This document shows, piece after piece, positions 1 through 6,708 of a stretch of 8,596 nt of DNA. Within the stretch, counting starts at the first letter, position 1. Each line of letters starts with the position of its first letter. A program made the translations under genes and the position numbers. The stretch comes from Rickettsiales bacterium (GTDB lineage: Bacteria; Pseudomonadota; Alphaproteobacteria; TMED109). The notes beneath the pieces are model-generated. The model had not been told where the DNA came from. It searched no databases and saw only the letters and a program-made list of their open reading frames with translations. The DNA lies in assembly GCA_002689905.1 (NCBI GenBank), contig NZIN01000044.1:1-8596 (forward strand), read 5' to 3'.

Positions 1-179
1 AAACTAATTCTTTGTTTTTGTCCTCCAGAAATCATCGCACCATCATTACCAACTTTTACATCATTGTAATTATTTTTGCTTCCATTTAACAATTGATTTA
101 AGTTACAAATTTCTAGGCTCTGATTAAATTTATATTCCTCTTGCTTGTTTAATATTATCTTTCCTGTTTGTCTCTGCAT
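1..179 (-). pseudogene. ABC exporter ATPase fragment, 5'-truncated and leaving the window
   Basis: The minus strand reads 59 codons in one frame, ending at the window edge with VGNDGAMISGGQKQRIS. This is the ABC signature (C-loop) with the VGxxG lead-in typical of exporter-type (ABCB/MsbA/PglK-like) nucleotide-binding domains. The stretch before it (KIILNKQEEY to CNLNQLL) fits the segment after the Q-loop. In this family the Walker A motif lies roughly 100 residues before the signature. Here only 50 residues precede it, then an in-frame TAG at 180-182, and the DNA beyond encodes a different gene on the other strand. No Walker A, Q-loop or transmembrane domain can be found upstream in any minus frame. 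The gene therefore looks decapitated, a remnant or deletion junction, unless the assembly is chimeric. The Walker B half would lie outside the window. Family identity is confident; pseudogene status is inference. Confidence 0.8.
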
Positions 180-202
180 CTAAAGGAAACGACGGTATTA
201 GA

Positions 203-646
203 TTGAAATGGCTTGAGTTAGTTCCAAATTTTGCTTATGACTTTGTACCAAAGACAGGAGTTACAGAGGAAATGTGGGAAGATGAAAGCTTTTTAAAAAA
301 GGTGGAAAAAGCAGGTCTTTTAATTAACAAAAAACTAGTGGGTAAAAAAATTAAAATTGATGGGTTTATGGTACCACTAGATTTTGATTATGGCGAAGCT
401 TTAACTGTTGAAGAGTTTGTATTAGTTCCCGATGCAGGAATGTGTATCCATGTACCTCCTCCTCCTCCAAATCAAATGATTTTTGTAAAACTCAAAAAAC
501 CTGAAAGAGTAAGATTTATGTATCAACCAATTATTATAGAAGGTATTTTAAAAAATACTCCCCCTATAAAAAATGTATACAATAGTATTTATGAAGTAAC
601 AGCTGAAAACATAAAAGATATAGATATGGAAGAATTAAATTATTAA
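203..646 (+). CDS. DUF3299 family protein
   Basis: The 147-residue product carries the family pattern: an opening WLELVP, then LVGKKIKIDGFMVPLD (45-60), EFVLVPDAGMCIHVPPPPPN (71-90) with conserved Cys81 and His83 before a proline run, and Gln91 after it. DUF3299 proteins are usually small exported or lipoproteins of unknown function. The TTG start at 203 is only the first canonical start codon available. The purine-rich AAAGGA at 182-187 is 15 bases away, too far for a good ribosome site. The frame stays open back to 128 and there encodes a signal-peptide-like stretch (IPLACLILSFLFVSAS) with no ATG, GTG or TTG, so the true N-terminus is unresolved and may be damaged. The next gene follows after 13 bp on the same strand, suggesting co-transcription. 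Family assignment is strong; biochemical role is unknown. Confidence 0.85.
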   Translation: MKWLELVPNFAYDFVPKTGVTEEMWEDESFLKKVEKAGLLINKKLVGKKIKIDGFMVPLDFDYGEALTVEEFVLVPDAGMCIHVPPPPPNQMIFVKLKKPERVRFMYQPIIIEGILKNTPPIKNVYNSIYEVTAENIKDIDMEELNY

Positions 647-659
647 TTAGGATAGTAGT

Positions 660-1466
660 ATGTTAAAGCAAGCAGATGATTTTTATGAAGAAAGTAATTG
701 TTTACATAAGATTTTAAGTGAATTATCTGAAAAAGAGCTTAAAACAAAATCTCAATTTAAAAATTGGTCATTTAATGACATTATTAGACATCTACATGTT
801 TGGAACCATGCATCATTTCAATCATTACTAGGAGATAAAGAATGGAGTACTTATTTAAAAAAGTTAAAAACTTTTTTTAAACAAGGAAAAAAACTACAAG
901 ATTTTGAAAAATACTTTACAAAAAACATAAAAGGTAGAGATCTTATTAGTTTATGGAAAACTGAATTTAAAAAAGTTGCTGATAGTTTTAAGAAAGAAAA
1001 CCCAAGAAGAAGAGTTAAATGGGTAGGACCAGAAATGAGTACTATTTCATCTATTAGTGCAAGGCATATGGAAACTTGGGCTCATGGACAAGCTATATAT
1101 GATTCATTGGGTATTGTTAGAAAAAACCAAGATAGAATTTTGAATATAGTAATAATAGGAAATAATACTTTTAGTTGGACATATAAAGTTAATAATAGGA
1201 AAACCCCTATTTCTACTCCTTATTTAAAATTAAAATCACCTTCTGGAAAAATATGGAAATTCAATGACCCCAAAAGTCATAATAAAATTGAAGGACTAGC
1301 AGAGGAATTCTGTCAAGTAGTTACACAAGTTAGAAATATTAAAGATGTCAATTTAAAATTAAGCGGATCTATTGCAAACGAATGGATGACTATTGCTCAA
1401 TGTTTTGCAGGAAAAGCTTCTACTCCACCTAACCCTGGAACAAGAAACATTATTATTAATAAATAG
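660..1466 (+). CDS. TIGR03084-type DinB-like metal-binding protein
   Basis: This 268-residue protein matches the TIGR03084 family, related to mycothiol-dependent maleylpyruvate isomerase and the DinB four-helix fold. Visible marks are the helix DIIRHLHVWNH (40-50), the helix SARHMETWAHGQAIYDSLG (133-151), a C-terminal domain with LKSPSGKIWKF (191-201), FCQVVTQ (217-223) and the closing EWMTIAQCFAG (241-251). Candidate metal ligands are His46, Glu138 and His142; their 92- and 4-residue spacing matches the His/Glu/His set known in the mycothiol isomerase. The substrate is unknown; the family is often linked to thiol-dependent or small-molecule metabolism, but mycothiol itself is an actinobacterial thiol and is not expected here. 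AGGA at 649-652 lies 7 bases before the ATG, supporting this start. It follows the DUF3299 gene by 13 bp, so the two are probably one transcript. Confidence 0.85.
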   Translation: MLKQADDFYEESNCLHKILSELSEKELKTKSQFKNWSFNDIIRHLHVWNHASFQSLLGDKEWSTYLKKLKTFFKQGKKLQDFEKYFTKNIKGRDLISLWKTEFKKVADSFKKENPRRRVKWVGPEMSTISSISARHMETWAHGQAIYDSLGIVRKNQDRILNIVIIGNNTFSWTYKVNNRKTPISTPYLKLKSPSGKIWKFNDPKSHNKIEGLAEEFCQVVTQVRNIKDVNLKLSGSIANEWMTIAQCFAGKASTPPNPGTRNIIINK

Positions 1467-1468
1467 TC

Positions 1469-1642
1469 TTACTTAATTTTTTTTAATATCAAAATTAATG
1501 TAAAAAAAATTAGCGTTAAGAAAATTTCTATATAAAAACTAAAAAAAATATATATGCTTATAAAAATAATAATAGCTATTAAAAAATATAAAAAAAACTG
1601 TTGAACATTATCAGTTTTAAAAAACTTTTTTATTTTTTCCAT
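1469..1642 (-). CDS. Small hydrophobic membrane protein (57 aa)
   Basis: A minus-strand frame from ATG at 1642 to TAA at 1469 encodes 57 residues. A polar, basic N-terminus (MEKIKKFFKTDNVQQ) is followed by a long hydrophobic stretch (about 17-53) that could form one or two membrane helices, broken near SFYIEIF, and a basic end (LKKIK). Charges at both ends and a clean hydrophobic core are what a small inner-membrane protein looks like, although an AT-rich genome produces such frames by chance. No Shine-Dalgarno is visible, which is also true of several clear genes here. It converges on the preceding plus-strand gene with only 2 bp between stops and is divergent from the lipoprotein gene at 1730. 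I do not recognise a family and assign no function. Confidence 0.5.
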   Translation of the reverse strand: MEKIKKFFKTDNVQQFFLYFLIAIIIFISIYIFFSFYIEIFLTLIFFTLILILKKIK

Positions 1643-1729
1643 ATTTAACTATACACATTTTAATAATATTTAAAAATTTAAATTAAATATTACAATTGTT
1701 TATAAATAAAAATGTATTAATATAATAAT

Positions 1730-1885
1730 ATGAAGTTTATTGTAATAATTGCTTTAGTTTTAGTTGGCTGTGGAGAAGAGAAAAATAAGGGTAATAATTT
1801 TAAAAAGCAATCTGACTTACCCACTACAGGACAATCATTTAATAAAAAAAATACACCTGCTAATAAAGTAAGTGACTTTTATTAG
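1730..1885 (+). CDS. Small lipoprotein (51 aa)
   Basis: The frame from ATG 1730 to TAG 1885 gives a 51-residue product. It opens with a short lipoprotein signal (MKFIVIIALVLVGC): a Lys, a hydrophobic core and a lipobox LVGC with the lipidated Cys at 14. The mature part is polar (CGEEKNKGNN, then QSDLPTTGQSF) and lacks recognisable domains. After lipidation it would be tethered to a membrane facing the periplasm. The length and CG start after the lipobox recall LptM/YifL-type mini-lipoproteins, but their KGPLYLP motif is absent, so I do not name it that. There is no clear ribosome site; a TATAAT at 1721-1726 sits almost on the start codon. The gene is isolated between divergent and convergent neighbours. 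Confidence 0.6.
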   Translation: MKFIVIIALVLVGCGEEKNKGNNFKKQSDLPTTGQSFNKKNTPANKVSDFY

Positions 1886-1919
1886 ATGAGTTACTATTAA
1901 TAAAACACATATTTATAAT

Positions 1920-3101
1920 TTAGGCATATTGACCAGCCACATAACCTGATGACCAAGCCCATTGAAAATTATAGCCTCCTAAATGACCTGTGACATCTAC
2001 TACTTCTCCTATAAAATATAAACCTGGCTGTTTTTTTGACATCATAGTCTTAGACGACAATTCATTAGTATCTATTCCTCCTAACGTTACTTCTGCAGTT
2101 CTATAACCTTCTGTCCCTGTTGGGTTTATATCCCAATTATTTATAGATTTACTTAATATCAATAAATCTTTATTAGATAACTCTCCCACATTACCGTTAA
2201 CATTATTATTGTTACATATAAACACAGCCAATCTTTTAGCTAATATTCTTGTGATTATTAATATTATATCTTGTTTTGGGTTTACTTTTCTTTGTTTTAA
2301 TAAATATTCAAATACATCTCTTTTAGGTTCAAGGTTTATATTAATAGTACCCCCTAATTTCCAATATGAAGATATTTGTAAAATAGATGGTCCGCTAAGT
2401 CCTCTGTGAGTAAATAACATTCCTTCTTGAAAGCACGTATTCTCAAAAGCAACTATAGTATCTAGAGATATCCCTGAGAGTGCTTTACATTGTTCTAGTA
2501 TTTTTTCACTAAATGTTAGAGGCACTAAAGCTGGAACAGGATCAATAGTATTAATATTAAATTTTTTAGCTATTTCATAACCAAATTTACTAGCACCTAT
2601 TTTAGGTATTGATAATCCTCCAGTTGAAATGATTAAAGAACTACAAATATATTTTTTTGTACTCTCATATAAAACATAATTGTTATTTATGTATTTGACT
2701 TCACTTACTTTAGTAGCTTTTATTAGAGTGACATTAGCCAATTTGCATTCATTAAGCAACATATCTATTATTTGTTGAGCGCTTTTATCACAAAATAATT
2801 GTCCCAACTTTTTTTCGTGATATCTAATCTGATATTTTTTAACCAAATTAATAAAATCAAATTGATCATATTGTTTTAAAGCAGATATAATAAAGCTTGG
2901 GTTATTAGAAATATACTTACTAGGACTTGCATTAATATTAGTGAAGTTACACCTTCCTCCTCCAGATATTCTTATTTTTTCTCCTATTTTATCAGCATGA
3001 TCAATTAATAAAACTTTTCTTTTTCTTTTTCCACATTCTATAGCGCTCATCAAACCTGCAGCACCAGCACCAATTATAATAACATCATATTTATCAATCA
3101 T
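1920..3101 (-). CDS. HI0933/YhiN-type NAD(P)/FAD-dependent oxidoreductase
   Basis: The 393-residue flavoprotein has the full set of HI0933-like (YhiN/BaiN) landmarks. The N-terminal dinucleotide fold is YDVIIIGAGAAGLMSA (5-20), followed by the family-specific KIGEKIRISGGGRCNFTN (38-55). A second FAD contact lies at SLIISTGGLSIPKIGASKFGY, and the C-terminal GLYFIGEVVDVTGHLGGYNFQWAWSSG (360-386) closes over the flavin. The length is normal for the family. Substrates are unknown for most members; gut homologues have been linked to bile-acid dehydroxylation and YhiN itself is uncharacterised. The ATG at 3099-3101 overlaps the end of the upstream hydrolase gene by 8 bp (ATGATTGA), so the start is well placed and translation is probably coupled. 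It is the last gene of the apparent helicase-hydrolase-flavoprotein operon. Confidence 0.92.
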   Translation of the reverse strand: MIDKYDVIIIGAGAAGLMSAIECGKRKRKVLLIDHADKIGEKIRISGGGRCNFTNINASPSKYISNNPSFIISALKQYDQFDFINLVKKYQIRYHEKKLGQLFCDKSAQQIIDMLLNECKLANVTLIKATKVSEVKYINNNYVLYESTKKYICSSLIISTGGLSIPKIGASKFGYEIAKKFNINTIDPVPALVPLTFSEKILEQCKALSGISLDTIVAFENTCFQEGMLFTHRGLSGPSILQISSYWKLGGTININLEPKRDVFEYLLKQRKVNPKQDIILIITRILAKRLAVFICNNNNVNGNVGELSNKDLLILSKSINNWDINPTGTEGYRTAEVTLGGIDTNELSSKTMMSKKQPGLYFIGEVVDVTGHLGGYNFQWAWSSGYVAGQYA

Positions 3102-4146
3102 TGCTGATAATTTTTTTCTCTAAAGCCTTATAGAATATGTCAAAATTCTCTATTTGCGGTAAGTGGCCTAGTCTATCAAGTTCAACTATAAGAATTTCAT
3201 TATTTAATTTTTTAATATTTTTACCAAATTTATCATATCTACCTAATTCATAATCAATATTGTTCTTTTTCCAATTGCGTCCGGGCCCAGTTCTATCTCT
3301 AGTTCCTATAATTATTGAGACTGGCATCTTAAAATCTTTAAATTCTTCAATAACAGAACCAGTAAAAATCATATCATATGTCTTAGCACTTATTTTTGCT
3401 AAATATGGCCAATCATTTCCATTTACCCATCCTATTAAATGTGATGCTAGCTTTTCATATTCATTATTCCACAAACCATCATAATAATACTTTTTCTGGT
3501 AATTAATAATGTCAATAGGCTTTAGGTTTAATTCTTTTTTATAAAAAAAGTCTATATCTTTATATTCAACATATTTTAGATAATTTTCTAAGCCAATCGG
3601 ATTTATTAAAATAAGATTTTGAACTAAATCAGGAAATAATAATGCAAAACGTGATGCAAGCATTCCTCCCATAGAATGACCTATTAGCTGAGTTGATTTA
3701 ATATTAAGATTTTTTAATAATTTTTTTGTATTTAGAGCTAAAGTTTCAAAAGTGTATTGATAATTAATAGGCTTTGAAGATTTTCCAAAGCCAATTTGAT
3801 CAGGTATTAAAACATTGTAACCTAAAGAATTTAATTTATTTGCCAACCTTTCCCAGTATGCACCATTAAAATTTTTTCCATGTAATAAGGTTATTGTACC
3901 TTTTGTAGCATTTTTTGCCTCTAAATACATATAAATCATATCAAGTTTATAACTTTGAGATTGGAATTCGTATGTGAAGGTTTTAAAAGGATAATTATAT
4001 CCACCTAGGTCAAGGTCGAATGATACATCTTTACTAATTAGCTGATCTTGTGATAACAGCTTTACTGGTTTAAAAGAAGCTATAATTAGAAAAATAAAAA
4101 GCAATAAAGTAAACTTTATGAAATACATTTTAGATAACTTATTCAT
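3094..4146 (-). CDS. Exported alpha/beta-fold hydrolase
   Basis: The 350-residue protein starts with a basic patch and a hydrophobic helix (FIKFTLLLFIFLIIASF, 9-25), a signal peptide or anchor, so the enzyme should work in the periplasm or on the inner membrane face. The hydrolase core follows: oxyanion-hole motif LLHGKNFNGAYW (87-98), the DQIGFGKSSKP loop (116-126), nucleophile elbow GHSMGG with Ser158, acid candidate Asp284 in IIGTRDRTGP, and catalytic His328 in LGHLPQIE. All three members of the triad are present, so it should be active. A lid-like insert (about 187-260) rich in Tyr, Lys and Trp separates the core halves. The substrate cannot be read from sequence; esters or epoxide-like compounds are possible. 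It starts 22 bp after the helicase stop and its TGA overlaps the flavoprotein start. No clear ribosome site precedes it. Confidence 0.88.
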   Translation of the reverse strand: MNKLSKMYFIKFTLLLFIFLIIASFKPVKLLSQDQLISKDVSFDLDLGGYNYPFKTFTYEFQSQSYKLDMIYMYLEAKNATKGTITLLHGKNFNGAYWERLANKLNSLGYNVLIPDQIGFGKSSKPINYQYTFETLALNTKKLLKNLNIKSTQLIGHSMGGMLASRFALLFPDLVQNLILINPIGLENYLKYVEYKDIDFFYKKELNLKPIDIINYQKKYYYDGLWNNEYEKLASHLIGWVNGNDWPYLAKISAKTYDMIFTGSVIEEFKDFKMPVSIIIGTRDRTGPGRNWKKNNIDYELGRYDKFGKNIKKLNNEILIVELDRLGHLPQIENFDIFYKALEKKIISND

Positions 4147-4168
4147 TAAAAATATATATAATAAACTA

Positions 4169-5494
4169 TTATTTTATATTATTACTAGTTAAATTTTTTT
4201 TACCTTCTTTTACCTTATCTTTTCTTAAGTATTTTTTATCGTTAGAATTAAATTTTTTATTCTTTTTTTTCTTATTAATCTTAGTTTCGTTTTTTCTTCT
4301 GTTTTGGTTATTATTAATATTAAATTTTGCAGTCTTTTTATTCCTATTATCCTTAGTTTCCTGTGTCCTGTTTGTTTCATTTTCAATAATAAATTTTTGA
4401 CCTATTAATTTTTCTATAGCAAATAACTTCTTTTTTTCTAAATGTTCTAATAAAGATATTGCTGTTCCTTCTTTCCCTGCTCTAGCTGTTCTTCCTATTC
4501 TATGAACATAAATTTCTGGTTGCATGGGTAAATCATAATTAATTACAAACATAATATCATCTATATCAATTCCTCTAGCAGCAACGTCCGTGGCTATTAA
4601 AAAATTTAACTTATTTTTTTTAAAACTGTCTAAAATTCTTGTTCTTTGTGATTGTCTTTTATCACCATGGAAAGACATAGAGTTAAAATTATTTTTATTA
4701 AGTGCTTTAGCTAAGTTGTCTGCTCTTTTTTTAGTTCTAGCAAAAATTATAGCTTGGAATATTTTTTCTTCTAATATTATCTTCTTTAGTTTATCTAATT
4801 TGGCTCCCTGATCTATTAGTATTATTTTTTGCTTAATTTTTTCTATAGGTGTCGCCTTTGGTGCAAGATTTATTTCTTTAAATTCTTTTAAAAACTTAAG
4901 AGCAATTTCTTTAACCTCTTTAAGCATTGTGGCTGTCATAAATATAGTTTGTCTATGTTTAGGTAAATGGCTAACCATTTTTTTAATATCAGGCATGAAA
5001 CCCAGATCCATTAATTGATCTGCTTCATCTAATACTATAGTGGTAGTATATTTAAGTGACAAACCTCCAGACTTGACATGATCCATCATTCTACCAGGAG
5101 TTCCTACTAAAATATCTACTCCTTTTAGCAAAGACTTTAGCTGTGGGCTAGGCTTTACTCCACCCACAACAAGAGATGTTCTAATTGATAAATACTTACT
5201 AAAAATTTTTACGTTATCATAAACTTGCATAGCTAATTCTCTAGTTGGAACGACAATCAGGGTTTTGCAGGATTTTCTTTCATATTTTGCATTATTTATA
5301 GTTATATTTTGTAATATCGGAAGTACGTAAGCTGCAGTTTTTCCAGTACCTGTTTGAGCTACTCCTAAAACATCTTTCTTAGCTGTTATAATGGGTATTA
5401 TTTTAGATTGAATTAATGTAGGTTCTTTAAATTTGGCATAGTCTAATCCCTTAATAATTTGCCTGTTCAAGGCAAAGTCTATAAAGTTTTTCAT
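4169..5494 (-). CDS. rhlE: DEAD-box ATP-dependent RNA helicase, RhlE-like
   Basis: The 441-residue protein has every DEAD-box motif in order: Q motif around FKEPTLIQ (22-29), Walker A AQTGTGKT (46-53), PTREL (83-87), GG (111-112), TPGR (132-135), DEAD (156-159), motif III as TAT (187-189) in place of the usual SAT, ATDVAARGID (301-310) and HRIGRTARAG (331-340). The GGVKPSPQ and GVDILVGTPGR wording points to the RhlE group, though this subfamily call is less sure than the helicase call. After residue 372 comes a low-complexity tail of about 70 residues rich in Lys, Asn and Arg, a typical RNA-binding tail. It would unwind RNA duplexes in the cytoplasm, for example in ribosome assembly, mRNA decay or cold adaptation. 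AAGG at 5500-5503, 5 bases before the ATG, supports the start. It appears to head an operon with the hydrolase and flavoprotein genes. Confidence 0.93.
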   Translation of the reverse strand: MKNFIDFALNRQIIKGLDYAKFKEPTLIQSKIIPIITAKKDVLGVAQTGTGKTAAYVLPILQNITINNAKYERKSCKTLIVVPTRELAMQVYDNVKIFSKYLSIRTSLVVGGVKPSPQLKSLLKGVDILVGTPGRMMDHVKSGGLSLKYTTTIVLDEADQLMDLGFMPDIKKMVSHLPKHRQTIFMTATMLKEVKEIALKFLKEFKEINLAPKATPIEKIKQKIILIDQGAKLDKLKKIILEEKIFQAIIFARTKKRADNLAKALNKNNFNSMSFHGDKRQSQRTRILDSFKKNKLNFLIATDVAARGIDIDDIMFVINYDLPMQPEIYVHRIGRTARAGKEGTAISLLEHLEKKKLFAIEKLIGQKFIIENETNRTQETKDNRNKKTAKFNINNNQNRRKNETKINKKKKNKKFNSNDKKYLRKDKVKEGKKNLTSNNIK

Positions 5495-5587
5495 TTTTTC
5501 CTTAGATTTTAAATTAAATAATAGTTATACATATATCAAATGAATAAACATTGAAACATAAAATTAATCTGTTCTAGCATGATTAAA

Positions 5588-5617
5588 ATTATAGAGTTTT
5601 ATTTAACTGCAACACTA
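5588..5617 (-). promoter_or_regulatory. Possible promoter for the helicase operon
   Basis: On the minus strand a consensus TATAAT lies at 5588-5593, about 94 bases before the helicase ATG. An imperfect -35 candidate, TAGTGT (5612-5617), lies 18 bp upstream of it; TTGCAG at 5607-5612 is closer to consensus but only 13 bp away. It sits in the 195-bp gap between the 80-residue exported protein and the helicase, where a promoter would be expected. In DNA this AT-rich, -10 matches occur often by chance, so support is weak. Confidence 0.3.
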
Positions 5618-5689
5618 CCCAGAGGTTAGTAAAAACCTAATTTAACAGGAATAGTAAAGTTAAAAAGAAAAAATTATAATTTCTATTTA

Positions 5690-5932
5690 CTAGTTAGTTT
5701 CCAATTTATAAGTTTTTGCTATAAGATTAGCTATAACTTTTCTCTGTTCCACAGGTAAAGTTTTTAACGCATCCTCAAGAACGCATTTACCCTGTTTATA
5801 TGCATCATAAAATTTAGATTTTTTTCCCATTAATAATTCTGCACTTACATCTTGGCTATAACTAAAATTATCACATGAGTGCACCTTAATGGTAGTTAGC
5901 AATAAAAAAAAAGTAATTATGGTTGTTTTCAT
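5690..5932 (-). CDS. Small exported protein of unknown function (80 aa)
   Basis: The product starts with a signal peptide: Lys2, then the hydrophobic core IITFFLLLTTI, with likely cleavage near VHS/C (19/20). There is no proper lipobox, so Cys20 is probably not lipidated. The mature portion of about 60 residues holds a second Cys at 50, allowing one disulfide in the periplasm, and ends in a helix-like amphipathic stretch (VEQRKVIANLIAKTYKLETN). AAGG at 5941-5944, 8 bases before the ATG, supports the start and makes this a likely real gene. The gaps on both sides (115 bp and 195 bp) suggest its own transcript. I recognise no family; a taxon-restricted periplasmic protein is the best description. 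Confidence 0.65.
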   Translation of the reverse strand: MKTTIITFFLLLTTIKVHSCDNFSYSQDVSAELLMGKKSKFYDAYKQGKCVLEDALKTLPVEQRKVIANLIAKTYKLETN

Positions 5933-6047
5933 TTTATATTCCTTATTTACATACTAATACGTATACTTTTTTAATTTAGTTTAAAATTATAGAAAATTAA
6001 TTTTTACAGACGAATGTTTGTTTAATATTGATTTATTAAAGAAATAT

Positions 6048-6320
6048 TTATTTTAATTTTTTACAATGATAATAACTATACTCTATGGGTTTTGTATAAT
6101 CTGGTTTATAAGAAAACTTTATGTATTTTGTATTATCTTGATCAGTTTTTAAGTCTAGATTTACTGGATAGTTAGCTTTAAGTTTCATTAAATCTGTATA
6201 TATATTATTCATATTATCCGAACAACTTGTTAATGTTTCATGTGTCATTAGTTCATCATAATAAGGTGTATAATGACCAGCAGATGATAATTTTAAAATA
6301 ATTGTAATCAATACCCACAT
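6048..6320 (-). CDS. Small signal-bearing protein of unknown function (90 aa)
   Basis: The N-terminus MWVLITIILKLSSAG is hydrophobic and short, a weak signal peptide or membrane anchor without leading basic residues. The remaining 75 residues are polar and Tyr-rich, with two cysteines (Cys33 in TLTSCSDNMNNIYTDLMKL and Cys86 in YSYYHCKKLK) that could form a disulfide if exported. Similar short proteins opening with MWVLI and carrying a central Cys-containing helix are common as uncharacterised genes in marine bacteria and their phages, by recollection of the type rather than a search. The start is the first ATG in frame and lies 12 bp after the stop of the 98-residue gene, so the two may be co-transcribed. 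Function is unknown. Confidence 0.55.
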   Translation of the reverse strand: MWVLITIILKLSSAGHYTPYYDELMTHETLTSCSDNMNNIYTDLMKLKANYPVNLDLKTDQDNTKYIKFSYKPDYTKPIEYSYYHCKKLK

Positions 6321-6332
6321 ATGACTTAATAT

Positions 6333-6629
6333 TTAAGATAAATATTCTTTAATTATTTTACCGGAAAAATTTCTAGTTTTATTTGTAATAATTCCATCAA
6401 AATTTTTATTGTTAATTTTTATAAGATCCATGACTCTAATTTGACAATCATTATTTGGAAACTCCCACAGCGCATTAAAAGTAAAACTACTATTGTTTTC
6501 TCTTAAAATTTTTAATTTACAATTAGGCACTTTTTTAATTAAGTTTTTCCAACTCTTTAAAAAAAACTTTTCAAAGGCTACCAGTTCACATTTTTTTTCA
6601 AAAGTTCTAGTTACAAATTGAATTACCAT
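6333..6629 (-). CDS. Unrecognised small protein (98 aa), possibly ABM-like fold
   Basis: The product has no signal peptide and should be cytoplasmic. The order of segments is a strand (MVIQFVTRTF), a helix (LVAFEKFFLKSWKNLIKKV), a strand after VPNCK (KLKILRE), and another strand containing FNALWEFPN. That layout resembles the ferredoxin-like antibiotic-biosynthesis-monooxygenase (ABM) family, where an AFE...W...PG helix is followed by a strand with a conserved Trp. The match is one of pattern only, and the C-terminal part (DGIITNKTRNFSGKIIKEYLS) is not diagnostic. Cysteines lie at 14, 37 and 62. No ribosome site is evident before the ATG at 6629. It sits downstream of the pirin gene after 79 bp of nearly pure A/T and 12 bp upstream of the 90-residue gene. 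Confidence 0.55.
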   Translation of the reverse strand: MVIQFVTRTFEKKCELVAFEKFFLKSWKNLIKKVPNCKLKILRENNSSFTFNALWEFPNNDCQIRVMDLIKINNKNFDGIITNKTRNFSGKIIKEYLS

Positions 6630-6708
6630 ATTATGATTATATGCAACAAGTTAATAATCTCAACTAATAAAATTTTATAATAAAAAAAAATTTTGTAATA
6701 AATTATTT

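Noticed and set aside
1817..1831. LPTTG in the small lipoprotein, matching the sortase LPXTG motif
   Set aside because: No hydrophobic segment or basic tail follows, and the lipobox and Gram-negative context rule out sortase anchoring; a chance match.
2209..2409. Plus-strand frame of 66 codons
   Set aside because: Lies wholly antisense to the flavoprotein gene, has no family features or ribosome site; a shadow frame.
3260..3484. Plus-strand frame of 74 codons
   Set aside because: Antisense to the hydrolase gene across its conserved Asp284 region; no supporting features.
4590..4811. Plus-strand hydrophobic frame of 73 codons
   Set aside because: Antisense to the middle of the helicase gene; its leucine content comes from Lys-rich codons on the other strand.
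5581..5631. 16-codon plus-strand frame beginning ATGATTAAAATT
   Set aside because: Too short, no ribosome site and no recognisable leader-peptide features.
5623..5638. Hairpin AGGTT/AACCT between the 80-residue gene and the helicase
   Set aside because: Only 5 bp of stem with no T-tract on the minus strand; too weak to call a terminator.
6661..6708. A/T palindromic stretch after the pirin stop
   Set aside because: No G-C pairs; self-complementarity of A and T runs is expected here and does not support a terminator.
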